The notes under the pieces are model-generated. The model was not told the origin of the DNA. It saw nothing but the letters and a program-made list of their open reading frames with translations, and did not search any database. A stretch of 64,000 nucleotides of DNA from JAOUEA01 sp038249195 (lineage in GTDB: Bacteria > Actinomycetota > UBA4738 > HRBIN12), in the NCBI GenBank assembly GCA_038249195.1, contig JBBRWM010000002.1, positions 310,001 through 374,000 on the forward strand, given 5' to 3'. The stretch's first letter is position 1. Every line of letters starts with the position of its first letter. Both the position numbers and the translations under genes were made by a program. Below are positions 1 to 8,527 of the stretch, one piece after another.

Positions 1-1
1 C

Positions 2-376
2 CGCTCGTTGACGCAGGGCCAACCGGGGGTACTGCACGGTGCCCTGAGCTACCTGTTGCAAGACCCGGACGGGCAAGTCGTCGAGACGCATTCGATCAGC
101 GCCGGGCTCGACTACCCCGGGGTCGGCCCGGAGCACGCATACCTCAAGGACGAGGGCCTCGCCGAGTATGTCGGCGCGACGGACGAGCAGGCGCTCGACG
201 GCTTCCAGGCCCTCGCGCGCACCGAGGGGATCCTGCCCGCGCTCGAGCCCTCGCACGTGATCGGCTGGCTCCTCACGCGGCCGCTCCCCGAGGGTTCTCG
301 CGTCCTCGTGTGCCTGTCGGGCCGGGGGGACAAGGACCTCGACACCGTGCTCGCGGCGCTCGGGATGCGTACGTAG
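2..376 (+). CDS. trpB: Tryptophan synthase beta chain, C-terminal fragment (cut by window edge)
   Basis: Only about 125 C-terminal residues are inside the window; the frame is open to the left edge, so the TTG at 8 is not a start. TrpB is the PLP enzyme that joins indole and serine to give tryptophan in the alpha2-beta2 synthase. The motifs SISAGLDYPGVGPEHAYL, GILPALEPSHV and VCLSGRGDKD (the phosphate-binding and C-terminal segments of the family) are all present. The TAG stop at 374-376 shares its G with the trpA GTG start, so translation of the two chains is probably coupled. Confidence 0.96.
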   Translation, partial: RSLTQGQPGVLHGALSYLLQDPDGQVVETHSISAGLDYPGVGPEHAYLKDEGLAEYVGATDEQALDGFQALARTEGILPALEPSHVIGWLLTRPLPEGSRVLVCLSGRGDKDLDTVLAALGMRT

Positions 377-1149
377 TGGGGGCCCTCGAAACAGCCCTGC
401 GTGCCCGACGGATCGGCGGCGGACGCTCGTTCGTTCCCTACGTCACCGGGGGGTTCCCGGGCGTGGACGCCGATCTGCTCCGGGAGCTGGAAGCCTCGGG
501 AGCCGACGCGGTCGAGGTGGGGATCCCGTTCTCGGATCCCGTGATGGACGGCGGCGTGATCCAGGAGGCCTCTCGGCGGGCGCTGGAGGGGGGCGCCCAC
601 CCGTCCGACGTGATCGACACGATCGGTGAGGCTTCCCTGTCCATCCCGGTGGCCGTGATGACCTACGTGAACCCCGTCCTGCGTCGAGGCATCGACCGGT
701 TCCTCGACGAGGCGCGGGCCGCGGGCGTCGATGGCATCATCGTTCCCGACGTCCCGGTGGACGAGGCCGCCGAGCTGGGGGTCGCGGCCTCGGCGCGCGG
801 GGTCGACGCCGTCCTCCTGGCAGCACCCGGGGCCGCTCCGGTTCGCCTCGCGGCGATCGCGGCATCGGCGCACGGGTTCGTGTATTGCGTCGGGACCTAC
901 GGCGTGACGGGCGCGCGCGCCGCCCTGTCGGCCTCGGCGCGGGAGGTCGTGGAGGCGTTGCGCCCGCTCACGGACCTGCCGCTGCTGGTGGGCGTCGGGA
1001 TCGCCACACCGGCGCTCGCGGCCGAGGCGTGCGCGTTCGCCGACGGTGTGATCGTGGGGAGCGCGCTCATGGAGCGGCTCGTGCAGGGCGATCGTCGGGG
1101 GTTCGGCGTCCTCGCCGGCGCGTTCCGCGGCGCCGTCGCGGAGTCGTGA
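376..1149 (+). CDS. trpA: Tryptophan synthase alpha chain
   Basis: TrpA cleaves indole-3-glycerol phosphate to indole and glyceraldehyde 3-phosphate and passes indole to TrpB. The 257-residue TIM-barrel protein shows VEVGIPFSDPVMDG, which holds the catalytic Glu and Asp of the family, and GVDGIIVPDVPVDE. The frame is open further upstream, but that part lies over trpB; GTG at 376, overlapping the trpB stop by one base, gives a normal family length and the conserved N-terminal sequence. The stop at 1149 is one base before the next ATG, so the following lipoprotein gene probably belongs to the same transcript. Confidence 0.96.
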   Translation: MGALETALRARRIGGGRSFVPYVTGGFPGVDADLLRELEASGADAVEVGIPFSDPVMDGGVIQEASRRALEGGAHPSDVIDTIGEASLSIPVAVMTYVNPVLRRGIDRFLDEARAAGVDGIIVPDVPVDEAAELGVAASARGVDAVLLAAPGAAPVRLAAIAASAHGFVYCVGTYGVTGARAALSASAREVVEALRPLTDLPLLVGVGIATPALAAEACAFADGVIVGSALMERLVQGDRRGFGVLAGAFRGAVAES

Positions 1150-1150
1150 G

Positions 1151-2476
1151 ATGCGAGGCCTCACGCGGAGCGAAGCGGGCCTCTGGAAGCGAGCGGGGAC
1201 GGTGCTCGCCCTGGCCGCCCTCGTCGCCACGGGATGCGTGGGACCTCGTGGCGCCGACTCTCCTTCCACCCCGGCCGTCGATCCGTTCGGGAACCTCCGC
1301 ATCGGGACGGATCGACCCATCGAGATCGGCACCCTGCTCGCCACGAGCGGGCAGGGCGCCGCCCTCGGTGTCCAGAGCCTGCGCGGGGTGCAGCTCGCGG
1401 TCGATTACCTGGACGGCAAGCTGGACGGCACCCCGGGCAAGCTCTTGGGTCACGATGTCCAGCTGTTGAGCGTCGATGAAGGGTGCAACCCCGAGGGCGG
1501 CAGGGCGGGCGCGGACATCCTCACGAGCGCGCCGATCGCGGGCGTGATCGGTACTACCTGTTCGACCGCGGCCTTGGGAGCGGCAGATGCCGCCCTCGCG
1601 AGCAAGGGCATCATGCTCGTGTCTCCGACGGATACCGCCCCCGAGCTCACCGCCGCCGGCTCCCATGAGCCGTTCTACGTGCGCGTCGCACCGAACGCCG
1701 GGATCCAAGGCGCCGTCGTCGCCGACTTCGCTCGCGAGAAGCTCGATGCCTCGACGGCCGCGACCTTGGAGGATCGCCGCGCTTCCGCGGGGGCGCCCGC
1801 GGCCGCGTTCCGATCGCGCTTCCTCGATCGAGACGGGACCATGGCCGGATCGGCCGTGATCTCCGAGGGTGACTACAAGCAGGGGCTCGCGCAGGTGGGC
1901 GCGGCTAGGCCCGACGTCGTGTACTACGCGGCTCCGGAGGTCGACCCTTCGTGCGGCCTCATGCCACGGGATGCGGAGCGGGTTCCGGGGCTCGTGGGGA
2001 CGGCGCTGGTGTCCTCAGGCGGCTGTTTCGGGCCTCCCTACCTCCTGGCCGGCGGCCCCGCCGCGGTCGGCACCTACGTCGCTGGCCCCGATCTCACGAC
2101 GATCGAGATGGGCGAGTTCTACAAGGACTCGTTCGCACCCGCGTACGTAGAGCAGTTCGGCAACGAGCCGCAGGGGCCCGCCGCGGCCTATGGCTTCGAC
2201 GCCGCGAGCGTGCTGTTCGACGCGATCGTGCGCACGGCCAAGACGCGCGACGACGGTTCCCTCTCGATGGGAAGGAGCGCGCTCAGGGAGGCGATCTACG
2301 CCACGAGTGACTACGTCGGGCTGACGGGCACGCTCTCGTGCACGCCGCTGGGCGATTGCGTCCCCTCGGCCACCATCGCCGTCTACCGGGTCCCCGAGGT
2401 GCCGATGACGGGCGGCGTGACGGGCGCGACGCCCGTGTACAGCGAGACGAAGTCCTTGACGGACCTGGCGCCGTGA
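1151..2476 (+). CDS. Branched-chain amino acid-type ABC substrate-binding lipoprotein (first of two paralogues)
   Basis: A 441-residue LivJ/Peripla_BP_6-type extracellular binding protein. The N-terminus has a charged region, a hydrophobic stretch and a lipobox-like ATGC with Cys at residue 29, so it should be membrane-anchored. Family features are IEIGTLLATSGQGAALG near the start of the mature protein, GVIGTTCSTAALGAAD and the C-terminal GFDAASVLFDAI. It starts one base after the trpA stop with GGAG about 8 nt upstream. It is the same length as the next gene and clearly related along its whole length, which suggests a tandem duplication with divergence. The ligand is unknown; hydrophobic amino acids are the family default. 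Confidence 0.9.
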   Translation: MRGLTRSEAGLWKRAGTVLALAALVATGCVGPRGADSPSTPAVDPFGNLRIGTDRPIEIGTLLATSGQGAALGVQSLRGVQLAVDYLDGKLDGTPGKLLGHDVQLLSVDEGCNPEGGRAGADILTSAPIAGVIGTTCSTAALGAADAALASKGIMLVSPTDTAPELTAAGSHEPFYVRVAPNAGIQGAVVADFAREKLDASTAATLEDRRASAGAPAAAFRSRFLDRDGTMAGSAVISEGDYKQGLAQVGAARPDVVYYAAPEVDPSCGLMPRDAERVPGLVGTALVSSGGCFGPPYLLAGGPAAVGTYVAGPDLTTIEMGEFYKDSFAPAYVEQFGNEPQGPAAAYGFDAASVLFDAIVRTAKTRDDGSLSMGRSALREAIYATSDYVGLTGTLSCTPLGDCVPSATIAVYRVPEVPMTGGVTGATPVYSETKSLTDLAP

Positions 2477-2640
2477 GTACGGCGGTTCGCGGTCCGACCG
2501 GGCCGCGGGCTCATCCGTTCGGCCTGCCCATCGCGTATCAGGGGGGACGGGCGAACGGCCGTCGCCGGAGGGAACGGCTGCATTCCTCGGAGGGGTGTGA
2601 TAGAACACGCCGAGTCCGGCAGGAGTGACAGGGGGGCCTT

Positions 2641-3966
2641 ATGAAGATGGTTTCGATCCTCAAGACCGTCGCGGTCTTGGGCGTACTGGCGGTCGTTGCG
2701 GCCGCCTGCAGCAATAGCGACAGCGGTGGGAGCGGCTCCACTTCGGCAAGCGGGGGAGCGGCGACCGACTGCGGCACCCCCCCCGGCTGCGTGACCGTCG
2801 CCTCCGGCGCCCCGATCGAGATCGCGACCCTGCTCGCCATCTCGGGCGACAACAAGAACCTGGGACTGGACAGTCAGTACGGTGTCCAGCTGGCGGTCGA
2901 TCACCTCGACGGCAACTTCGACGGCACGATGGGCCAGATCGACGGCCACGACATCAAGCTGGTCAACGAGGACGACGGCTGCTCCGCCGACGGCGGTCAG
3001 AAGGGTGCGACGACGATCGCGGCAGACCCACAGGTGGTGGGCGTGATCGGTACGAGCTGCTCGAGCGCCTCCCTCGGTGTCGCGGACAAGATCTTGAGCG
3101 ACAAGGGCATCGTCACGATCTCGCCGTCGGCCACCAACCCGGCGCTGACGACCCCAGGCACGCACCAGCCCTACTACTTCCGCACCGCGCACAACGACCG
3201 CATCCAGGCGGCCGTGGTCTCCGACTTCGCACTGCAGAAGCTCAGCGCGAAGACGGGCGCCACGATCCACGACGAGAGCCCTTACACCCAAGGCCTCACG
3301 GACGGCTTCAAGGCCAATTTCGAGGCGGGCGGCGGCCAGGTGACGTCCGAAGACGCGATCAACAGCGCGGACAAGGACTTCAAGTCCCTGCTCACCAAGA
3401 TCGCCCAGAACGCGCCGTCCGTGATCTACGCGCCCGACTTCAACCCGGCGTGTGCCCTGATCGCGAAGCAGAAGGCCACGACGAGCGGCCTCGAGAACAC
3501 CACGCTGATGGGCTCCGACGGCTGCTCGGACGCGACGTACACGGAGATCGCGGGTTCCGCCGGCAACGGCGTGTACCTGTCGGGCCCGGACCTCACCTCG
3601 TTCTCGGGGGGCGACTTCTACCAGAACGAGTTCCTTCCGGCGTACGAGAGCCAGTTCGGCACGAAGCCGCTATCGGTGTTCCACGCGCACGCCTACGACG
3701 CCACGAACGTGTTGGCGCAGGCCATCGAGGCAACGGCCGTGCAGAACTCCGACGGTTCGTTGACGATCAACCGGGCGGCGTTGAAGGACGCCGTGCAGAA
3801 CACCTCCGACTATCAGGGGATCATCGGAACCATCACCTGCACGCCCGATGGTGACTGCGCGACCTCGGTCACCATCGGCGTCTACAAGGTGCCCGACGTC
3901 GGGTTCCTCAACCCCAACGCGAAGCCGGTCTTCAGCGAGACGAAGACCCTCGCCGAGGTCAAGTAG
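2641..3966 (+). CDS. livJ: Branched-chain amino acid-type ABC substrate-binding lipoprotein (second paralogue)
   Basis: A 441-residue LivJ-type binding protein with lipobox AAAC (Cys 23) followed by a Ser/Gly-rich linker. It carries IEIATLLAISGDNKNLG, GVIGTSCSSASLGVAD and HAYDATNVLAQAIE, the Venus-flytrap landmarks of the family. The upstream 164 nt hold no gene but contain AGGAG about 15 nt before the start and probably a promoter. It stands directly before livH, separated by a strong hairpin, so it is the likeliest partner of the LivHMGF transporter. The two copies in a row may broaden substrate range. Confidence 0.92.
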   Translation: MKMVSILKTVAVLGVLAVVAAACSNSDSGGSGSTSASGGAATDCGTPPGCVTVASGAPIEIATLLAISGDNKNLGLDSQYGVQLAVDHLDGNFDGTMGQIDGHDIKLVNEDDGCSADGGQKGATTIAADPQVVGVIGTSCSSASLGVADKILSDKGIVTISPSATNPALTTPGTHQPYYFRTAHNDRIQAAVVSDFALQKLSAKTGATIHDESPYTQGLTDGFKANFEAGGGQVTSEDAINSADKDFKSLLTKIAQNAPSVIYAPDFNPACALIAKQKATTSGLENTTLMGSDGCSDATYTEIAGSAGNGVYLSGPDLTSFSGGDFYQNEFLPAYESQFGTKPLSVFHAHAYDATNVLAQAIEATAVQNSDGSLTINRAALKDAVQNTSDYQGIIGTITCTPDGDCATSVTIGVYKVPDVGFLNPNAKPVFSETKTLAEVK

Positions 3967-3985
3967 GGAACAACCGCGGGACGAT

Positions 3986-4015
3986 CCGCGGGCGGGCGTA
4001 CGCGCCCGCCCGCGG
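3986..4015 (+). terminator. Intercistronic hairpin after the livJ-like gene
   Basis: A perfect 13-bp stem (arms 3986-3998 and 4003-4015) closed by a TACG tetraloop, 20 nt after the stop. There is no T tract. In binding-protein operons such hairpins usually stabilise the upstream mRNA or cause partial termination, so that the binding protein is made in excess over the membrane parts. Confidence 0.75.
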
Positions 4016-4045
4016 CTCCCGCGTCGACGCTCGGTAGGGGGGACA

Positions 4046-5149
4046 TTGGCGAACGGCGCGTTGTCGGCCACCACCTCGGCTCGATCACTCGGTCTCCTCG
4101 AGCGCCTCCCCGTTCGCCGCATCGTCCTCATCGTGCTCACGGTCGCCGTGGTGACCTTCGTCGCCGTGGGGACCTTCAAGACCCTGACGCTGTCCGGCGT
4201 CGACCACCTCGGCTGGACGTTCTGGGCGAACCTCCTCGTCATCGGGCTCGCGCTTGGCGCGGTCTATGCCCTGATCGCGCTCGGCTACACCCTCGTCTAC
4301 GGCATCCTGCGGATGATCAACTTCGCGCACGGAGAGGTGTTCATGGCCGGCGCCTTCGGGTCCTACTTCTTCGCCGCCGCCTACTCCCGGAGCGGGTTCT
4401 TGAACAACCAGCCCTGGGCAGCCCTGGCCATCCTGTTCGTCGTCGGCATCGCCATCTCCACGGGCGTCGCCGTGCTGCTCGAACGCATCGCGTATCGGCC
4501 GCTGCGCAACGCCGCGCGCCTCGTCCCCCTCATCACCGCGATCGGCGCCTCCTTGTTCCTGCAGAACACCGCGCAGGGATTCTTCGGGTCGCAGACGCGC
4601 GGCTATCCGCGCCCCTCGCTCCTCGACGGGACCATCACGTGGTTCGGCGTGAGCTTCGACAAGATCGACCCCATCGTGATCGTGACCTCGATCGTGGTGA
4701 TGGTGGCGCTCGAGGTCTTCGTGAAGCGCACCAAGACCGGGAAGTCGATGCGCGCGGTGGCCGAGGATCGCGAGATCGCGAGCCTCATGGGCATCGACGT
4801 CGATCGGGTCATCGTGACGACGTTCGTCATCGGCGGCATGCTCGCGGGGATCGCGGGGGTGCTCTACGCCCTCACCTTCGGGCAGGTGGGCGCCACGATG
4901 GGCTTCCTGCCCGGCATCGCCGCCTTCACCGCGGCCGTGTTGGGGGGGATCGGGAGCATCCCGGGCGCCGCGATCGGCGGATTCATCCTGGGCGTCTCGG
5001 AGTCGGTCGGGCCCTATCTGTTGCTGACCGGTTTCAACGTCCCCTCGCCGTTCGAGTTGCGCGGCGTGGTGACGTTCTCGATCTTGGTGCTCGTGCTCAT
5101 CTTCCGGCCCGGAGGCATCCTCGGCGCCGGTGGGGCGGAGAAGGTCTGA
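4046..5149 (+). CDS. livH: Branched-chain amino acid ABC transporter permease LivH
   Basis: One of the two transmembrane channel subunits of the transporter. The 367-residue product has an N-terminal extension with an extra hydrophobic segment, then the LivH core: GAVYALIALGYTLVYGI, MINFAHGEVFMAG and the cytoplasmic coupling region SMRAVAEDREIASLMGID. I chose TTG at 4046 because AGGGGGG lies just upstream and the longer frame from 3848 would run back over the livJ-like gene and the hairpin. The stop overlaps the livM ATG by one base. Confidence 0.9.
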   Translation: MANGALSATTSARSLGLLERLPVRRIVLIVLTVAVVTFVAVGTFKTLTLSGVDHLGWTFWANLLVIGLALGAVYALIALGYTLVYGILRMINFAHGEVFMAGAFGSYFFAAAYSRSGFLNNQPWAALAILFVVGIAISTGVAVLLERIAYRPLRNAARLVPLITAIGASLFLQNTAQGFFGSQTRGYPRPSLLDGTITWFGVSFDKIDPIVIVTSIVVMVALEVFVKRTKTGKSMRAVAEDREIASLMGIDVDRVIVTTFVIGGMLAGIAGVLYALTFGQVGATMGFLPGIAAFTAAVLGGIGSIPGAAIGGFILGVSESVGPYLLLTGFNVPSPFELRGVVTFSILVLVLIFRPGGILGAGGAEKV

Positions 5150-7014
5150 TGATCGGCCGGTTGCCGACGCCGGTTCGGTTCGGCTTCATCGCGGGCATCG
5201 CGGTGGTCTTCCTGGGGATGGTGGGCATGATGGAGCGCCTATCCACGCTCATCATCGTGGGGAATATCTCGATGGTGGGCATCCTCATCTTCCTGCCTCC
5301 GGCGCTCGCCGGGTGGGTGGTCAGCCGGCCGAGGATCGAGGCGGGCGAGCAGCGGGAAACGCCGATGGGCACCGCCGTCGCCGTGGGCGCGTCGGCAGGC
5401 CTCGCCGCCGGCGTCCTCGTGAGCGCCTGGTACGCCATCGTGAACGTGATCGGGGTCGACTCGGTGCGGCAGGTGTTCATCGCTGTGACGCCGGTGCTGA
5501 TGCAGCTGCTGCACTTCCACATGGGGCCGGTGGCGGGCACGTTGGCCCTCGTTGGAGGGATGACCGGTGCAGGTCTGGTCGGGGCTGCGCTGCGCGCCGC
5601 GCCGGTCGAGGTCGGCCGTCCGCTCACCGCGGGGTTGGCGGGGGTCGTGGTGGTGGCGCTCCTGTCCCGCGTTATCGCGCCGGCGCTCGACCAGATCCAC
5701 GTCTCCCGCACCCTCCTGTACTCCGCGGTAACCCTGGGGCTCACCTGGGGCGGTGCGATCGTGGTCTTCGTGGCGACGGCGATCGGCGTGCGCCTGCACC
5801 TCGGCAGCAAGGTCCACGACATCTTGTTGCCGGCTCCCGAAGACCGTGTCGCGGCCGCCCCCAGCGCGGAGCCCGGGATGACGAGCGAGGCCGGTACCGA
5901 CGCGGGCCGCCGCGACCCGCTCGAGCGAGGCATGAGCAAGCGGACCGCCATGATCGTCGGGTGGCTCGTGATCGCTACCCTGCTGGCGGTCCTGCCCTAC
6001 CTCGTGGGCACCGTCGTCTCCCGGATCTTGGGTTCCGTCGGCATCTTCCTGCTGCTCGGGCTGGGCCTGAACATCGTGGTCGGCTACGCGGGGTTGCTCG
6101 ACCTGGGCTACGTCGCGTTCTTCGCCGTAGGCGCGTACACCACCGCCGTGCTCACGGGGGGACAGCGGGTCACCTTCGCCGGGTTCAAGCCGCCCGCCTT
6201 CGGGGCGAACCTCTCGTTCTTCACCGCCCTGCCCATCGTGGTGCTCGTCGCCGCCCTGATCGGGGTCCTGATCGGCGCCCCGGTGCTGCGGCTGCGCGGG
6301 GACTACCTCGCCATCGTCACGCTCGGCTTCGGGGAGATCGCGCGCGTGATCTTCGGATCCACCTGGGCGCAGAGCCTGTTCGGTGGGGCGCTGGGGATGA
6401 GCGGCATCACCAAGGCCGAGATCCCCGGCGTGGCGTTGTCGTTCCAGGACGACCCCCGGCACTTCTACTACCTCGTCCTGCTCTTCTGTCTCTTCGCCAT
6501 CTTCGTGTCCTGGCGATTGCAGGGATCGCGCGTGGGCCGGGCATGGAACGCGATGCGCGAGGACGAGCAGGTCGCCGACGCCATGGGCATCAGCACCACG
6601 CGCTTCAAGTTGCTCGCGTTCGCGATGGGCGGCGCCATCGGCTCGCTCGGCGGTGCGCTCTTCGCCGTCAGCATCGGGTCGCTCACGATCGCGAGCTTCC
6701 AGATCCTGGTCTCCATCACCGCACTGGCCGTCATCATCCTGGGCGGGCTCGGCTCGATCCCCGGCGTGATCGTGGGCGCGCTCGTCCTGATCGGCCTGCC
6801 GGGCATCCTCACCCAGTTCGAGGACTACCGGTTGCTGATCTATGGCGGCGTCCTCATCGCGATCATGTTGCTGCGCCCGCAGGGGCTCGTGCCCAACGTC
6901 CGCCGGAGCCGCGAGCTGCACGAGGACGAGCGAAGTCAGGACCAATGGGCCAAGCACCAGCTGGAGGAGGACGCCACCGACGCGCCCGGACCCACGGGAG
7001 GCGCGCTCGTATGA
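5149..7014 (+). CDS. livM: Branched-chain amino acid ABC permease LivM with an extra N-terminal membrane domain
   Basis: A 621-residue protein, far longer than the usual 300-420 of LivM. Residues about 1-215 form an additional membrane domain with roughly six hydrophobic segments, ending in a polar, Ala/Glu-rich linker (about 215-260). The canonical LivM core follows from about residue 261: LGLGLNIVVGYAGLLDLG, RLRGDYLAIVTLGFGEIAR, and the coupling region AWNAMREDEQVADAMGI. The C-terminal tail is hydrophilic and charged. ATG at 5149 overlaps the livH stop. The function of the added domain is unknown; a regulatory or assembly role is a guess. Confidence 0.9.
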   Translation: MIGRLPTPVRFGFIAGIAVVFLGMVGMMERLSTLIIVGNISMVGILIFLPPALAGWVVSRPRIEAGEQRETPMGTAVAVGASAGLAAGVLVSAWYAIVNVIGVDSVRQVFIAVTPVLMQLLHFHMGPVAGTLALVGGMTGAGLVGAALRAAPVEVGRPLTAGLAGVVVVALLSRVIAPALDQIHVSRTLLYSAVTLGLTWGGAIVVFVATAIGVRLHLGSKVHDILLPAPEDRVAAAPSAEPGMTSEAGTDAGRRDPLERGMSKRTAMIVGWLVIATLLAVLPYLVGTVVSRILGSVGIFLLLGLGLNIVVGYAGLLDLGYVAFFAVGAYTTAVLTGGQRVTFAGFKPPAFGANLSFFTALPIVVLVAALIGVLIGAPVLRLRGDYLAIVTLGFGEIARVIFGSTWAQSLFGGALGMSGITKAEIPGVALSFQDDPRHFYYLVLLFCLFAIFVSWRLQGSRVGRAWNAMREDEQVADAMGISTTRFKLLAFAMGGAIGSLGGALFAVSIGSLTIASFQILVSITALAVIILGGLGSIPGVIVGALVLIGLPGILTQFEDYRLLIYGGVLIAIMLLRPQGLVPNVRRSRELHEDERSQDQWAKHQLEEDATDAPGPTGGALV

Positions 7015-7793
7015 CGCCGCTGCTCGAGGTCGCGAGCGTCTCCAAACACTTCGGAGGCCTGTACGCGCTGAACGGCCTCGAGCTCCACGTGGACGAGGGC
7101 GAGATCGTCTCGGTGATCGGCCCCAACGGAGCCGGCAAGAGCACGGTCTTCAACGTCATCACCGGGCTGTACGCGCCCGACGGGGGCGACGTCGTGTTCG
7201 GAGGCCAATCCATCGTGGGCCTCCTGCCGAGTCAGGTGACCAAGCTGGGGATCGCGCGCACGTTCCAGAACGTGAAGCTCTTCCCCAACATGACCGTGCT
7301 CGAGAACGCGATGGTCGGTCAGCACTGCCGGTCGAAGGCAGGGATCTTCGGGGCGCTGCTGCACACCCCGTCCACGCGGCGCGAGGAGGAGAAGATCCGC
7401 GACCAGGCCAAGGACGCCCTCGGGTTCTTCGGGACGCGGCTGTCCGGGTACCGCGAGGACCAGCTCGCGAGCGTGCTGTCCTACGCGAACCGTCGCCGGC
7501 TGGAGATGGCCAGGGCGATGGCGACCGAGCCGCTCCTGCTTCTCCTCGACGAACCCACGGCCGGCATGAACCCGAAAGAGACCCTCGAGCTGCGCGACAA
7601 CATCAGGCGGATGCGTGACGAGCGTTCGATCACCATCCTCGTGATCGAACACGACATGCGCGTGGTCAAAGGTGTCTCCGACCGCGTCGTCGCCCTCGAC
7701 TACGGACAGAAGATCGCCGAGGGCACCTACGACGAGGTGGCCCACGACGACCACGTGATCGAGGCGTACCTCGGAACCAAGGCGCTCGGGTGA
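7011..7793 (+). CDS. livG: Branched-chain amino acid ABC ATPase LivG
   Basis: One of the two cytoplasmic ATPase subunits that drive import. The 260 residues contain Walker A GPNGAGKST (near residue 40), the LivG insert region GIARTFQNVKLFPNMTV, the signature segment LSYANRRRLEMARA (LSYGQ-like in most relatives), Walker B LLLLLDEPTAGMNP and the H-loop VIEHDM. ATG at 7011 lies within the livM stop (ATGA), and its own stop overlaps livF in the same way, so the subunits are translationally coupled. Confidence 0.95.
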   Translation: MTPLLEVASVSKHFGGLYALNGLELHVDEGEIVSVIGPNGAGKSTVFNVITGLYAPDGGDVVFGGQSIVGLLPSQVTKLGIARTFQNVKLFPNMTVLENAMVGQHCRSKAGIFGALLHTPSTRREEEKIRDQAKDALGFFGTRLSGYREDQLASVLSYANRRRLEMARAMATEPLLLLLDEPTAGMNPKETLELRDNIRRMRDERSITILVIEHDMRVVKGVSDRVVALDYGQKIAEGTYDEVAHDDHVIEAYLGTKALG

Positions 7794-8527
7794 GCGAGGC
7801 CGAGCGCTCCCCGCGCCTCGTGCTCGAGCTGCGCGACGTGAGCACGCACTACGGGCTCGTCTCCGTGCTGCGCAACGTGGACATGCAGATCTACGAGGGC
7901 GAGATGGTCTGCCTGCTTGGCGGCAACGCGAGCGGGAAGACCACAACCCTCAAAACCATCCTGGGCTTCGTGTCCCCGTCGTCGGGCGACGTCCTGCTCG
8001 ACGGCGAGGTCGTCTCGGGGTTGAGCACCACTGAGGTCGTGCGGCGCGGGATCTCTATGGTGCCGGAGAACCGACGGCTGTTCGCCGACATGACGGTATC
8101 CGAGAACCTCGACCTCGGCGCGTATCAGCGCTCCGACGCCGAGGGCATCCAACGAGATCGCGATCAGGTACTCGAGGTGTTCCCGCGGATCAAGGAACGG
8201 CTCAAACAGAAGGCGGGCACGCTGTCCGGGGGCGAGCAGCAGATGGTGGCGATGGGTCGAGCGCTCATGGCGGAGCCGACGATCCTCCTGATGGACGAGC
8301 CGTCGATGGGCCTCGCACCCGTCCTGGTCGAGCAGGTCTTCGAGATCATCCAGCAGATCCGCGCGCTCGGGAAGACGGTGTTCGTGGTCGAGCAGAACGC
8401 CAACATGGCGCTCTCGATCGCCGACCGCGGGTACGTGATCCAGACGGGACAGGTCGTCCTGGCCGACACCGCGGCGAACCTCCTCGCCAACCCGCTCATG
8501 CGAGAGGCCTATCTCGGAGAGCTCTGA
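7790..8527 (+). CDS. livF: Branched-chain amino acid ABC ATPase LivF
   Basis: The second ATPase subunit, 245 residues. Walker A reads GGNASGKTT, a slightly unusual version of GxNGAGKT; the lysine and threonine needed for nucleotide binding are kept. It also has ISMVPENRRLFADMTV, signature TLSGGEQQMVAMGRAL, Walker B ILLMDEPSMGLAP and VVEQN in place of the H-loop histidine, which is typical of LivF. It starts at a GTG that overlaps the livG stop (GTGA) and its TGA overlaps the ATG of the next gene. Confidence 0.95.
   Translation: MSEAERSPRLVLELRDVSTHYGLVSVLRNVDMQIYEGEMVCLLGGNASGKTTTLKTILGFVSPSSGDVLLDGEVVSGLSTTEVVRRGISMVPENRRLFADMTVSENLDLGAYQRSDAEGIQRDRDQVLEVFPRIKERLKQKAGTLSGGEQQMVAMGRALMAEPTILLMDEPSMGLAPVLVEQVFEIIQQIRALGKTVFVVEQNANMALSIADRGYVIQTGQVVLADTAANLLANPLMREAYLGEL

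Noticed and set aside
2551..2570. GAACGGCCGT-like stretch upstream of the second livJ-like gene, similar to the core of the palindrome at 61391
   Set aside because: Only the inner ten bases match and the flanks are not symmetric; such cores are expected by chance in GC-rich DNA.
2596..2612. Half-palindrome GTGT-GATAGA-ACAC resembling a CRP-type site
   Set aside because: Arms of only four bases, and no regulator or conserved context to support it.
3848..4045. A longer livH start
   Set aside because: The frame is open back to 3848 but runs over the end of the livJ-like gene and the hairpin, and the translated part has no membrane character. TTG 4046 with AGGGGGG fits better.
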